Of a DNA stretch of 11,363 bases, positions 1 through 7,913 are shown in pieces. The translations under genes were made by a program, and so were the position numbers. Source of the stretch: Clostridiales bacterium (GTDB lineage: Bacteria > Bacillota > Clostridia > Christensenellales > CAG-138); NCBI GenBank assembly GCA_031270585.1, contig JAISXK010000100.1, positions 1-11,363 of the forward strand, written 5' to 3'. Every line of letters starts with the position of its first letter. Within the stretch, counting starts at the first letter, position 1. The notes under the pieces were generated by a model. It saw only the letters and a list, made by a program, of their open reading frames with translations, was not told the origin of the DNA and did not search any database.

Positions 1-82
1 GGCGCTATGAATACTTGATGCGAAAATAACCCGTGATGGGGACGTTATGGCAAGTACTATACTCTTTACACAATAAACACAA
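1..82. other. Unassigned left edge
   Basis: No supported gene lies here. One plus-strand frame is open from the edge to a TAA at 27-29, reading RYEYLMRK, which could be the tail of a convergent gene, but eight codons cannot establish that. The bidirectional hairpin that follows would suit such a convergent arrangement. Confidence 0.3.
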
Positions 83-118
83 AACACAAAAGCTGCTAAA
101 CAAAGCAGCTTTTGTGTT
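83..118 (-). terminator. Intrinsic terminator of the surE...ispH-S1 operon, probably bidirectional
   Basis: A perfect 14-bp inverted repeat, AACACAAAAGCTGC at 83-96 and GCAGCTTTTGTGTT at 105-118, encloses an 8-nt loop. Read on the minus strand it begins 22 nt after the IspH-S1 stop codon; its GCTGC/GCAGC core is followed by a T-rich run (TTTTGTGTTTTGTGTTT). The A-tract on the other arm makes it T-tailed on the plus strand as well, so it could also stop a convergent gene entering from the left. Confidence 0.85.
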
Positions 119-140
119 ATGGCAATATGGTTATAGAAGT

Positions 141-2753
141 CTATTCTTTGTCTGCAGCCGAAGTTTCTACAGCTTCCTCTTCTTCGGCGGCCGGGGCTTT
201 TGCAGATTCCTCTTCGGCGGGCGTTGCGGCTGTCTCTGCTTCGGCGGGCGCTATTGCTAATTTTTCAGCCGGCTCTTCAACGGGCGCTTTGGCCTTCTTT
301 GCCGGGGTCTTTCCGGGTTTTTCTTTTGCGGCAACGGGCAAGGCTATGGCTTCTTCGGGTTCATCGGTCAAGGTTAAGCCTTCAAACAGAGAGGCCAGGC
401 TGGTGGTGGTGGATTGTACCGGCGGCAACTCGTAATCGCTGTCTTCGCTTCTGCGGGGCCGGCGCTCCTGACGATCGGGCCTTACGCCTTCGGCGGAGGA
501 AGGGGATAGGAAGTTTGCGCGTTCGGCATTCTTTGCCGTGCGCTGCTGGCGCTCGGTCGCGCGCTGCTCTTGCCTTTCGGCATAAGCCCGGCCACGCTCG
601 GCGCGCTCGGCTGCGACCTCTTCAGCTATTTCAGGGTTTTCTTCCAGAATAACATCTTTGCGGCTCAGACTGATACGCTTGGCTTCGGCGTTAACATCCA
701 GCACCTTGCAACGCACGATATCGCCCACGTTGATTTCATCTTCCACTTTGGCAATCCTGCGCACGCTCACCTGAGAGATGTGAATGAGGCCGTCGATGGT
801 GGGCTCCAGCGCCACAAACGCGCCAAAGGGAACGATGCGCACCACTTTGCCTTCGACGATGCTGCCCACAGGATATTTTTCGGCCGCCATGGTCCACGGC
901 TTGGGCTGCAGTTGCTTATAACCCAACGATACACGCTTTTTTTCGACATCGATATTGAGCATGATGACTTCAATTTCCTGGCCGATCTTCAATACGTCGG
1001 ACGGATGCTTAACGCGTCCCCAAGCGATATCCGTCACATGTATCAGGCCGTCCAGACCGCCAATATCTACAAACGCGCCAAAATCGGTGAGCCGCCTGAC
1101 AACGCCGGTGACCTTTGTGCCGGCTTCAAGCGTAGCCCAGCGCTCTTTTTTTGCATTTTCCTGTTCGGCTAACATAACCTTTTTTTGTGAGGCGACAATG
1201 CGCTTTTGGCTTCTGTTTACCTCAATAACGGCAAGCCTCATGGGCTTGCCCACAAATTCGGAAAGGTTTTCAACATATTTTATTGATACGTGCGAAGCGG
1301 GAACAAACGCCCGCAAGCCGTTGATGGACGCAATCAGGCCGCCCTTGACAACATCTTTGCCAACGCCTTCGAAAACCTTGTTTTCGATATCTTCATTGGC
1401 CATGAGCTCTTCCCAAAGTTTCTTACCCTCAACGCCCTTGCGAGAAAGCAGAACATTGCCTTCGCCATCGTTTACCTTCAACACTTCTACTTCGATGGAG
1501 TCGCCAACCTTGACAACGTCGCCAGGTACGACCGCAGGATCGGAAGAGAATTCGTTTTTGGGGATAAAGCCGTCGGATTTGTAGCCGATACTTACAAACA
1601 CTTCATCATCAACCACCTGTATAACCGTGCCGGTGATGATTTGGCTGCTTCGAATGCGCACCATTGTCTTTTCCAACGCTTCCGCAAAGTTGTCAGAGTC
1701 GGCGTCCTGTTCTTTTGTGGCAGCTGCGGCGGCATCTTCTTCCGCAGGCTTGTCCTCAGCCGGAGGCTCGGCCTGCGTAGCGGTCACAGATGGAGCTTCT
1801 TCAGCAACATCAGCAGGTGCCTGCACGGGCGCTTCCACCTCCAAAGTAATGGCAGCCTCAACAGGTATCGTCTCCTGAGCTGATGTGGTCTCCATTTGTG
1901 TTTCGACCGTCGCTTTTTCCAGTTCGTTCATTACAGTTACAACCTCCCTAATCATCCAGTGCGGCGTCGAAGCGCCTGCAACAATACCTATTATATCATC
2001 GGAATGGATTTTTTCAAGTAAAAGTTCGCCTGCATTCTCAATAGAATAGGTGCTTTTTGCATATCGCTCGCAGATACACGCCATTTTTTTTGTGTTGGAA
2101 CTGTGCCGCCCGCCAACAACAATCATAACGGTGCACGATTTTGCGAGCAATTCCGCTTCTTTTTGCCGCGCGACGGTGGTATCGCAAATGGTATCATAAC
2201 ATACAATATTTTCGAACCGTTCGCGGCAGCGTTTGATGATTGCCTCATACGCCTGCTTATCAAACGTAGTTTGCGCAACGAGTATAGCGGGTGTTTCGCC
2301 GGCGGACAGCCGGTTAATATCTGAATAATCCTGCACAACATGCGCATTCATTCCTGCCCATCCCTGTATTCCCAATACCTCGGGGTGATCGGGCTGCCCC
2401 GCTATCAAGATGCGCTTTTGCTCGTTTTTCGCCGCTTCCACTATATGGTGTATGCGTTGCACAAAAGGGCAGGTCGCATCATACAGTGCAATGCGGCGCT
2501 CCTCACATTGTCTGTATATATCGGGGGAAACACCATGCGAGCGTATGATAAGCTTTGCGCCTTCCTGCAAGGAATCCAGTTGTTCGTTTGGGTAAATGCA
2601 ATGATCCTTTAGCTGGCGGATAACCGCTTCATTATGGATAAGTTCGCCATATGTATATGTGGGCGCCGCAGGGTTGGCAAGCGAGAGCGCCATATTCACG
2701 GCGCGTTCTACTCCGAAACAAAATCCCACATTTTTTGCAACGATGATTTTCAT
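141..2753 (-). CDS. ispH-rpsA: Fused 4-hydroxy-3-methylbut-2-enyl diphosphate reductase (IspH) and ribosomal protein S1
   Basis: An 870-aa two-part protein. Residues 1-280 are IspH, the [4Fe-4S] enzyme that reduces HMBPP to IPP and DMAPP in the last step of the MEP pathway. The cluster cysteines C12 (GFCFG), C95 (DATCPF) and C190 (TICDTT) are present, with H40, H123, the catalytic E125 (HPEV), the TT pair at 162-163, SSN 218-220 and S262 (GASTP). An acidic Ala/Glu/Pro linker (about 283-362) leads to four S1 RNA-binding domains at roughly 373-438, 457-523, 545-613 and 628-698, the Firmicutes S1 arrangement, which binds mRNA at the 30S subunit. The tail is Arg/Glu-rich (711-770), then Ala/Pro/Glu/Lys-rich. 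I chose the ATG at 2753 because it matches the IspH N-terminus; an upstream in-frame start (2795) would add 14 residues overlapping plsC. The start lies 1 nt past the plsC stop. This fusion is known in Clostridia. It is the last gene of the operon. Confidence 0.96.
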   Translation of the reverse strand: MKIIVAKNVGFCFGVERAVNMALSLANPAAPTYTYGELIHNEAVIRQLKDHCIYPNEQLDSLQEGAKLIIRSHGVSPDIYRQCEERRIALYDATCPFVQRIHHIVEAAKNEQKRILIAGQPDHPEVLGIQGWAGMNAHVVQDYSDINRLSAGETPAILVAQTTFDKQAYEAIIKRCRERFENIVCYDTICDTTVARQKEAELLAKSCTVMIVVGGRHSSNTKKMACICERYAKSTYSIENAGELLLEKIHSDDIIGIVAGASTPHWMIREVVTVMNELEKATVETQMETTSAQETIPVEAAITLEVEAPVQAPADVAEEAPSVTATQAEPPAEDKPAEEDAAAAATKEQDADSDNFAEALEKTMVRIRSSQIITGTVIQVVDDEVFVSIGYKSDGFIPKNEFSSDPAVVPGDVVKVGDSIEVEVLKVNDGEGNVLLSRKGVEGKKLWEELMANEDIENKVFEGVGKDVVKGGLIASINGLRAFVPASHVSIKYVENLSEFVGKPMRLAVIEVNRSQKRIVASQKKVMLAEQENAKKERWATLEAGTKVTGVVRRLTDFGAFVDIGGLDGLIHVTDIAWGRVKHPSDVLKIGQEIEVIMLNIDVEKKRVSLGYKQLQPKPWTMAAEKYPVGSIVEGKVVRIVPFGAFVALEPTIDGLIHISQVSVRRIAKVEDEINVGDIVRCKVLDVNAEAKRISLSRKDVILEENPEIAEEVAAERAERGRAYAERQEQRATERQQRTAKNAERANFLSPSSAEGVRPDRQERRPRRSEDSDYELPPVQSTTTSLASLFEGLTLTDEPEEAIALPVAAKEKPGKTPAKKAKAPVEEPAEKLAIAPAEAETAATPAEEESAKAPAAEEEEAVETSAADKE
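181..247 (-). repeat. Short in-frame repeat coding Pro-Ala-Glu-Glu units in the S1 tail
   Basis: The decamer tcttcggcgg occurs at 181-190 and 211-220, with a near copy at 238-247, spaced 30 and 27 nt, all multiples of three. On the coding strand these give repeated PAEE units in the last 40 residues of the IspH-S1 protein. This looks like low-complexity tail expansion inside a gene rather than an independent element. Confidence 0.55.
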
Positions 2754-2754
2754 A

Positions 2755-3345
2755 TCACTTTTCAATCTGGGCGCGCAGTGCCTGGATACTGTCACTGATT
2801 TCGTCAGTTACCACATCCACCAATTGCGACTTGGATGTGGTGGCAACAATATCGCTTACGCGCAACGGCGTACCCACAGCCATTTCAAAGTGTAAGTTGG
2901 TATAGCTGTCGCGCTTAATGTAAACAGGTATAACCGGCGCGCTGGATCGTATGGCTAAAAAAGCCGCTCCTTTTTCCAAATCGTCCATACTGTCTGTTAT
3001 CGTGCGCTTCCCCTCGGGGAATATGCCAAACGCCTTGCCTTGATCCAACACCTTCAGGGCCTTTTTCATGGATTGCATATCCGCCTGATTACGATTGACC
3101 GGGAACGCGAGCAGCCCGCGAAAAAATATACGCATATACCAATGATGAAAAAGCTCGGCCTTCGCCATAAAATGAATATGCCGCGGGCTGAACATGGCAA
3201 GCATCACGGGGTCAAGCATGGAAATATGATTACATACGAATATGACCTTGCCCTTGATATACAGATGCCGCTTGCCTATTATAATGGGCCTGCACAGCAG
3301 ATAGAAGAATGGCGCGAGCAGATATTTTAAAAGAATATACAGCAT
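2755..3345 (-). CDS. plsC: 1-acyl-sn-glycerol-3-phosphate acyltransferase (PlsC family)
   Basis: A 196-aa membrane-associated acyltransferase expected to add the second acyl chain to lysophosphatidic acid, giving phosphatidic acid for membrane lipids. The N-terminus (1-22) is hydrophobic. The four glycerolipid-acyltransferase motifs are visible: NHISMLD at 39-45 (catalytic His40 and Asp45), FPVNRN at 81-86 for glycerophosphate binding, FPEGKRT at 109-115, and VIPVYI at 138-143. About 200 aa is normal for this short form. A GAGG lies 5 nt before the ATG. The gene starts 24 nt after cmk and its stop sits 1 nt before the ispH start, so translation of the two is probably coupled. The acyl donor (acyl-ACP or acyl-CoA) cannot be told from the sequence. 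Confidence 0.93.
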   Translation of the reverse strand: MLYILLKYLLAPFFYLLCRPIIIGKRHLYIKGKVIFVCNHISMLDPVMLAMFSPRHIHFMAKAELFHHWYMRIFFRGLLAFPVNRNQADMQSMKKALKVLDQGKAFGIFPEGKRTITDSMDDLEKGAAFLAIRSSAPVIPVYIKRDSYTNLHFEMAVGTPLRVSDIVATTSKSQLVDVVTDEISDSIQALRAQIEK

Positions 3346-3369
3346 AAAAACCTCATGAGTAGTCGGCGC

Positions 3370-4050
3370 TCATTCCGATGCGCCGCCTACAATTTTATTC
3401 CATATCGCTTGAACAGATTGTTCTATATTCATATGAGTGGTATCGATGAAGACGGCGTCGTCCGCCTGGCGCAAAGGGCCTATTCTCCGGTGGGAATCCG
3501 TATAATCGCGGGCGATGATGGCCTCTTCAATCTCTTGCAAGGTTTGGGTGTGGGGTATTGATTTTTCCCGGAACTCATGTAGCCGCCGCTCCGCGCGGAC
3601 GCGGGAGGATGCGCTGACATAAAACTTAAACTTGGCACGGGGCATGACTACCGTGCCGATATCGCGGCCGTCCATCACAACGTCGTTCTCGTTTGCCACA
3701 ATCTGTTGCAGTTTCACCATCTTTTCGCGCACGGCGGGATGCGCGGCGATATCCGATGCGCCTTTGCCGATCTCGGGTGTGCGTATTTTATCCGTCACAT
3801 CCGCGCCGTTTAACAGCATGCGCTGCAAGCCGTCCTGATAGGCGACGCGGATATCCGCCCCCGGCAATATTTGCGCGACGGCGGCCGCGTCATTGGGGTC
3901 AACATGACGTTGCAACGCAAACAACGCAAGCGTGCGGTACATGGCGCCGGTATCCAAGTGCAGGATATGCAGTTTTTGGGCTATCGCTTTGGCGATGGTG
4001 CTTTTTCCCGCGCCTGCCGGGCCATCGATGGCAATATGCATACGCAGCAT
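3370..4050 (-). CDS. cmk: Cytidylate (CMP/dCMP) kinase
   Basis: A 226-aa soluble kinase that phosphorylates CMP and dCMP to their diphosphates with ATP. It shows the P-loop GPAGAGKST (10-18), LDTGAMYR (32-39), the nucleotide-binding DGRDIGTVV (127-135), the arginine-rich lid segment RAERRLHEFREKSIPHT (152-168) and the late RDYTDSHRR...PLRQADDA region (181-199) that are typical of bacterial Cmk. An upstream in-frame GTG at 4071 exists, but the GGAGG at 4057-4061 is 6 nt before the ATG at 4050, so I use that start. MHIAIDG three codons later is also possible. It lies 39 nt downstream of the flavoprotein gene; the cmk-plsC-ispH/S1 order is common in Clostridia. Confidence 0.95.
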   Translation of the reverse strand: MLRMHIAIDGPAGAGKSTIAKAIAQKLHILHLDTGAMYRTLALFALQRHVDPNDAAAVAQILPGADIRVAYQDGLQRMLLNGADVTDKIRTPEIGKGASDIAAHPAVREKMVKLQQIVANENDVVMDGRDIGTVVMPRAKFKFYVSASSRVRAERRLHEFREKSIPHTQTLQEIEEAIIARDYTDSHRRIGPLRQADDAVFIDTTHMNIEQSVQAIWNKIVGGASE

Positions 4051-4056
4051 ATAAAA

Positions 4057-4061
4057 CCTCC
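4057..4061 (-). promoter_or_regulatory. Ribosome binding site deciding the cmk start
   Basis: GGAGG on the minus strand, 6 nt before the ATG at 4050. The alternative GTG at 4071 lies upstream of this site, so the site argues for the shorter protein. Confidence 0.8.
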
Positions 4062-4089
4062 ATGATTGCACAGATATATTTTGAGAGTT

Positions 4090-5319
4090 TTACCCTCTAA
4101 ACGAAAAACCGCCCAGGCGTCCTGCCAGCCTGCCTGTTGACCAGGCGATCTGCAAATTAAAGCCGCCTGTAGCCGCATCCACATCCAACAGTTCGCCGGC
4201 GAAATACAAGCCTTTGATGAGCTTGGATTCCATGGTGGAGGCGTCGACCTCTTTGGTGGAAACACCCCTGCGGGTAATGATGGCCTCATCAAAAGGGCGC
4301 GTCTTTTCTACCGTTAACGGCAGGGCCTTTAATACGCTTATAAGCGCCGCCCGCTGCTTTCTCGTAAATACGCTTGCGGGACTTGACGCGTCGATTGCCG
4401 CAATTTCAAACAGTATAGGCAGCAGGCTTTTTGGCGCCAGTGCGGAAAACGCATGCAGCATATTCTGGCGGTTGTGCGCTTCAATATCCCGGATAAGCCT
4501 TTTTTCCAGTTGCTTAGCTGTTAGGCCAGGCTTTAAATCGATCAAAAGCGTTACTCCCTGGAGGTTGTCGGGCAGGTAAGAGCTTGCGCTTAACACCAAC
4601 GGGCCCGATGCGCCAAAGTGCGTAAAGAGCATCTCCCCTAGTTCCCGGTATACGGTCCTGCCCCGGTACACTGCGCGCAGCGTTATATTTTTCAGCGACA
4701 GGCCGGATAAATCCTTGGGCCAACGCTCCTTTGTTTGCAGCGGAACCAATGCCGGCAGGGGCGGGATAACGGTGTGCCCAAGCTTGCTGGCAAATGCGTA
4801 GCCGTCACCTGTGCTGCCGGTAGAGGGGTAGCTCATGCCGCCGGTAGATAATATGACAGCGCCGGCGGTATAGGGTTTGCCGGCAAGTACGCCGGCAACG
4901 TGCCCGTTTTCTACGAGGATATCCGAAACCTGTGCGTTGAGAACAACCTCAACCCCGCATCGCCTGAGCTTTTCGGCCAGGGCGCGAATGACGTCGCTGG
5001 ATTTATCCGACTGCGGGAATACCCGGTCGCCACGCTCCACCTTAGTAGGTACGCCTAAAGCATGCATCAAGGAGATCACATCCGCGCTGCTATAAGCGCT
5101 GTAGGCGCTAAACAAAAACCGTGGGTTATGTATGATGTTTTCAAAAAAGGCTTCTTTACCGCCGGCATTGGTGATGTTACATCTGCCCTTGCCGGTGATG
5201 TAGAGTTTTTTGCCAAGTTTTTCGTTTTTTTCTATCAAGGTTACGGTATGACCCTGTTCAGAGGCCGTAATTGCCGCCATCATGCCTGCGGGGCCGCCGC
5301 CAACTACAATTACCCTCAT
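4090..5319 (-). CDS. YhiN/HI0933-family FAD-dependent oxidoreductase (BaiN-like flavoprotein)
   Basis: A 409-aa flavoprotein. It opens with the dinucleotide-binding GGGPAGMMAA (7-16) and the acidic end of the second strand (LIEKNEKLGKKLYITG, 28-43), then the family signature GKGRCNITN (43-51). LSTGGMSYPSTGSTGDG (157-173) and the C-terminal AGELLDVDAATGGFNLQ (374-390) are the other family hallmarks and should close around FAD. Length is normal. The family is widespread; members are often named NAD(P)/FAD-dependent or aminoacetone oxidases, and one group (BaiN) acts on bile-acid intermediates, but the physiological substrate of most members is unknown and I do not assign one. AGGGG lies 6 nt before the ATG, and the ATG overlaps the stop of the upstream phosphatase by 4 nt (ATGA), a sign of coupled translation. 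Confidence 0.9.
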   Translation of the reverse strand: MRVIVVGGGPAGMMAAITASEQGHTVTLIEKNEKLGKKLYITGKGRCNITNAGGKEAFFENIIHNPRFLFSAYSAYSSADVISLMHALGVPTKVERGDRVFPQSDKSSDVIRALAEKLRRCGVEVVLNAQVSDILVENGHVAGVLAGKPYTAGAVILSTGGMSYPSTGSTGDGYAFASKLGHTVIPPLPALVPLQTKERWPKDLSGLSLKNITLRAVYRGRTVYRELGEMLFTHFGASGPLVLSASSYLPDNLQGVTLLIDLKPGLTAKQLEKRLIRDIEAHNRQNMLHAFSALAPKSLLPILFEIAAIDASSPASVFTRKQRAALISVLKALPLTVEKTRPFDEAIITRRGVSTKEVDASTMESKLIKGLYFAGELLDVDAATGGFNLQIAWSTGRLAGRLGGFSFRG

Positions 5320-5930
5320 GCGATGCCCCTTAAATGCGATGTATTGTTTAAAGTCAATACCCGGTTGTATGTTTGCAGCAGTTCAACCTCGGTATAAGAG
5401 GCGTTATCCAGAACGATATTATGGATATGCGAAACATCCATGCCGACCAAATACATTACGGTCAGCTTCAAGGGGATGGAATGCCCCACCAGCAATATGG
5501 TTTCGGCATCGGTATGTGATGTTTTCAGTTCGTCAATTAAGCGGATACAGCGGGATAATACGCCTGTTAACGGTTCGGCGCCGGGCGGCGTATAGCCCGC
5601 AGGGTCATGCAGCCAGCTTTCAACATCGCGCGGAAACAGCGTTTCCAATTCGGAAAATGGTCGGCCTTCCCACTCGCCGAAGTCGCGTTCCAGCATCCAG
5701 CGGGAATCGCGCGGGGTGAGGCAGAGCGCATCCCCTATAATGGCGGCCGTCTCACGCGCCCTTTGCAGAGGGCTGCAATAAATGGCTGATACGCTGCCGG
5801 GCTTGCACAAAGCCGCGAAACGCCCGCTTTGCAGCCGGCCCATGTCGTTTAAGGGGATATCCGTGCGGCCCTGTGTGCGCAACTGGGTGTTCCAAATGGT
5901 TTGCCCATGCCTTGTGATGATGAGCTTCAT
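5316..5930 (-). CDS. Histidine phosphatase family protein (phosphoglycerate-mutase-like)
   Basis: A 204-aa protein of the histidine phosphatase superfamily. The phospho-accepting His8 is in TRHGQT (6-11), followed by N14, the SPLQRARETA segment (53-62) with the phosphate-binding arginines, DFGEWEG (83-89), and the second histidine H150 in LLVGHS (146-151). These features fit small cofactor-independent phosphatases (CobC, GpmB or PhoE-like) better than true glycolytic mutase, so the substrate stays open. A perfect AGGAGG lies 4 nt before the ATG, inside the last codons of the RpiR-type gene, which it overlaps by 4 nt (ATGA). It overlaps the downstream flavoprotein start by 4 nt as well. Confidence 0.9.
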   Translation of the reverse strand: MKLIITRHGQTIWNTQLRTQGRTDIPLNDMGRLQSGRFAALCKPGSVSAIYCSPLQRARETAAIIGDALCLTPRDSRWMLERDFGEWEGRPFSELETLFPRDVESWLHDPAGYTPPGAEPLTGVLSRCIRLIDELKTSHTDAETILLVGHSIPLKLTVMYLVGMDVSHIHNIVLDNASYTEVELLQTYNRVLTLNNTSHLRGIA

Positions 5931-6814
5931 TTATCCTCCTGCGGCCGCATGGGAACGGTGCTTTTGACGTAGATTTTCTGTCTGTCCCAGATATTTTCCA
6001 GTCTGGAAAAATGCTCTGCGAGATACTCCTTGCGCATCAGGCCCACAGCGACAATGATGGCGTTGATGAGTGAAAGTGGCGCCACCAGCGAATCGGTGAA
6101 GGGCACCATATCGCTTCGGGCGGTCAATGGATAGGTCGCGAAAGGGATTAACGGCGAGCTGTTGCTATCGGTAAGGGCGATGGTGGTGGCGCCTAAAGAG
6201 TGGGCGAACTCGATGGCGTCCACCGTGCGGTTGGAGTAACGCGGGAAAGATATGGCCACACAAACATCGCCCTCGCCGGTATGCGCCATCTGCTCGCAGG
6301 CGTTAAACAGGGTGGTGTTTACCGACACCACGCAGCCGCAGATAAAGCTGAGATTATAGGATAAAAACTGGGCGATGGGGTATGCGTTGCGCATGCCGAT
6401 CACATAGATGTTGTTGGCGTTTACCAAGGCGTTTACCGCACCCTCAAAGGCGATGTTATCTATGGCGTCGATGGTCATGCGGATATTTTGCATATCGTAT
6501 TTGAGCACCGTCTTCAAAACATCCGACCGGGGCAGATCTGATGTGAGCTGTATGCGCTGCATGGATGTGAGCTTGTTTCGGATAAGCTCCTGCAGGGCGC
6601 GTTGCAACTCGGGGTAACCGTCGTAACCCACGCTGTAGGCAAAGCGCACGACGGTAGATTCGCTCACTCCCACCGTTTGCCCCATGCGCGAGGCGGTGAT
6701 GAAAGCCGCGCGGTCATAATTTTCTATGATATATGTGGCTATCAGCTTTTGGCTTTTGCTAAAGGATTGATAACGCGCCTGCAATTGCGAGATTAAGTCA
6801 TTTTGCACCAACAT
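5927..6814 (-). CDS. MurR/RpiR-family transcriptional regulator with SIS domain
   Basis: A 295-aa regulator with an N-terminal RpiR-type helix-turn-helix domain (about 1-77; GVSESTVVRFAYSVGYDGYPEL at 49-70 is the characteristic recognition region) and a SIS (sugar isomerase) domain at about 125-260 (IYVIGMRNAYPIAQFLSYNL near 136-155, then ISFPRYSNRTVDAIEFAHSLGATTIALTD at 188-216). SIS domains in this family bind phosphosugars that control DNA binding. No sugar transport or catabolic gene is nearby, so neither ligand nor target can be inferred; autoregulation or control of the surrounding operon is possible. GAGGTGG sits just before the ATG, 9 nt after the surE stop. It overlaps the phosphatase gene by 4 nt. 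Confidence 0.93.
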   Translation of the reverse strand: MLVQNDLISQLQARYQSFSKSQKLIATYIIENYDRAAFITASRMGQTVGVSESTVVRFAYSVGYDGYPELQRALQELIRNKLTSMQRIQLTSDLPRSDVLKTVLKYDMQNIRMTIDAIDNIAFEGAVNALVNANNIYVIGMRNAYPIAQFLSYNLSFICGCVVSVNTTLFNACEQMAHTGEGDVCVAISFPRYSNRTVDAIEFAHSLGATTIALTDSNSSPLIPFATYPLTARSDMVPFTDSLVAPLSLINAIIVAVGLMRKEYLAEHFSRLENIWDRQKIYVKSTVPMRPQEDK

Positions 6815-6823
6815 AATGCCACC

Positions 6824-7612
6824 TCACTTTGATTGCGCCCCGCCACCGGGGAGTATAACGGAGGATATATCCATCTGCCGCATGTATGTTTCGCAGGTTA
6901 TATCGCAATGTATGGGCGTAAGTGTGGCATAACCCTGTTGCACCCAACGTACATCGCTGTCGATGGTATCATCAAGTATTTCGCGCTCTTTAAAATCCAT
7001 AAAAAAGTAACGTCTGCCGTAGGGGTCGTTGAATTCGACATGCCGGTCGTCATAATCCTGCATGTGCAGCTTTGCGAGTTTGATGCCCTTCACATGCGCT
7101 AAAGGTAGCTCGGGCGTATTTAAATTGAGTATCATGCGCGGCGGCGGCGGACTGGATTCTATATACTCTATGATCAATTGTGTTATGTGCGCTGCGGCGG
7201 AAAAATCCACCGGTTGCCAGGCGCAGCAACTTGTTGCAAGCGCGGCTTTGCCGCCCAATGCGGCCTCCATAGCCGCGCCTACCGTGCCGGAATACAACAC
7301 ATGCGTGCCAAGGTTGGCGCCATGGTTGATGCCGCTCACAACCAGATCGATATGCAAGCCCAGGCTGGTGCAGCCAAGGCGCACACAATCTGCGGGGGTA
7401 CCGGCGGTGGCATATACATCCACGCCCTGCAGCCCCGGCAGCGTGATGGGGCGCACGCGCACAGGTTCCACAAAGGTGGCGGCATGGCTCATACCGCTGT
7501 GTTGCGCCTCGGGCGCAACGATGGTTATATGGTGATAACGGCGCAGTTCTTGGGCAAGGCTACGCAAGCCTTCCGCGTATACGCCGTCGTCATTGCTGAG
7601 TAATATATTCAT
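6824..7612 (-). CDS. surE: 5'/3'-nucleotidase SurE
   Basis: A 262-aa metal-dependent phosphatase that dephosphorylates nucleoside 5'- and 3'-monophosphates in the cytoplasm. The N-terminal SNDDGV (6-11) holds the metal ligands D8 and D9; S39 (QHSGMS) and N96 (SGINHGANLG, 93-102) complete the expected metal site, and YSGTVGAAMEA (107-117) is the next conserved block. Length is normal for the family. AGGAGG lies 4 nt before the ATG. It is the first gene behind the strong promoter at 7661-7689, so it leads the operon. Pairing with cmk further down suggests a nucleotide-balance theme, though that is inference. Confidence 0.95.
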   Translation of the reverse strand: MNILLSNDDGVYAEGLRSLAQELRRYHHITIVAPEAQHSGMSHAATFVEPVRVRPITLPGLQGVDVYATAGTPADCVRLGCTSLGLHIDLVVSGINHGANLGTHVLYSGTVGAAMEAALGGKAALATSCCAWQPVDFSAAAHITQLIIEYIESSPPPPRMILNLNTPELPLAHVKGIKLAKLHMQDYDDRHVEFNDPYGRRYFFMDFKEREILDDTIDSDVRWVQQGYATLTPIHCDITCETYMRQMDISSVILPGGGAQSK

Positions 7613-7660
7613 GGAGCCTCCTTCGCTTGAAAGCCGGTTTGCACTTTAAAACTGGTTTAC

Positions 7661-7689
7661 ATTATAGCAGCAGACAACGGCGCTTTCAA
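7661..7689 (-). promoter_or_regulatory. Sigma-A promoter of the surE operon
   Basis: On the minus strand TTGAAA (7689-7684) is followed after exactly 17 nt by TATAAT (7666-7661), with a TG one base before the -10 (TGCTATAAT), making an extended -10. This is five of six and six of six matches to the vegetative consensus. Transcription should begin near 7654, leaving a leader of about 40 nt before surE. No other promoter of this quality is visible within the seven-gene operon. Confidence 0.88.
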
Positions 7690-7873
7690 CGCATAATGAA
7701 AGAGAATGCAGGAAATCTTGCGAAAGAAATGCGCACTAAGGCTAAAAGGGAAATGAACCGATATGTAAAACAGGCAAGTTTTCGCGATGAGCCCATGGGA
7801 GATAACGGGGTATGCAAATTACGTGTTTTTATGCCCAAATTTTAAAATTATTCACGCATGGGGGTTGTATTGG

Positions 7874-7882
7874 TGCTATAAT
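7874..7882 (+). promoter_or_regulatory. Extended -10 promoter of the hydrolase gene
   Basis: TGCTATAAT gives a perfect -10 (7877-7882) with an extended TG. No good -35 lies at 17 nt; the nearest candidate is TTCACG at 7851-7856, 20 nt upstream, so the extended -10 may carry most of the promoter strength. The implied start near 7889 leaves a leader of about 45 nt. The ten bases TGCTATAATG are identical to those in the divergent surE promoter. Confidence 0.7.
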
Positions 7883-7913
7883 GCTGGTAGCTGGTTTGAT
7901 TGTACGCAAAATG

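Noticed and set aside
3..29. Open frame from the left edge ending in TAA, possible tail of a convergent gene
   Set aside because: Only eight codons and no family signal; the bidirectional terminator alone does not prove a gene.
112..1883. Several long plus-strand open frames opposite the IspH-S1 gene
   Set aside because: They lie wholly antisense to a gene with clear domains, are low-complexity and have no ribosome binding sites; shadows of a GC- and codon-biased gene.
2754..2795. 14-residue upstream extension of IspH
   Set aside because: It would overlap plsC and precedes the conserved MKIIVAKNVGFCFGV start.
7696..7845. 49-codon lysine-rich open frame in the surE-hydrolase intergenic region
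   Set aside because: No ribosome binding site at its start, no recognisable features, and it overlaps the likely promoter and AT-rich upstream elements.
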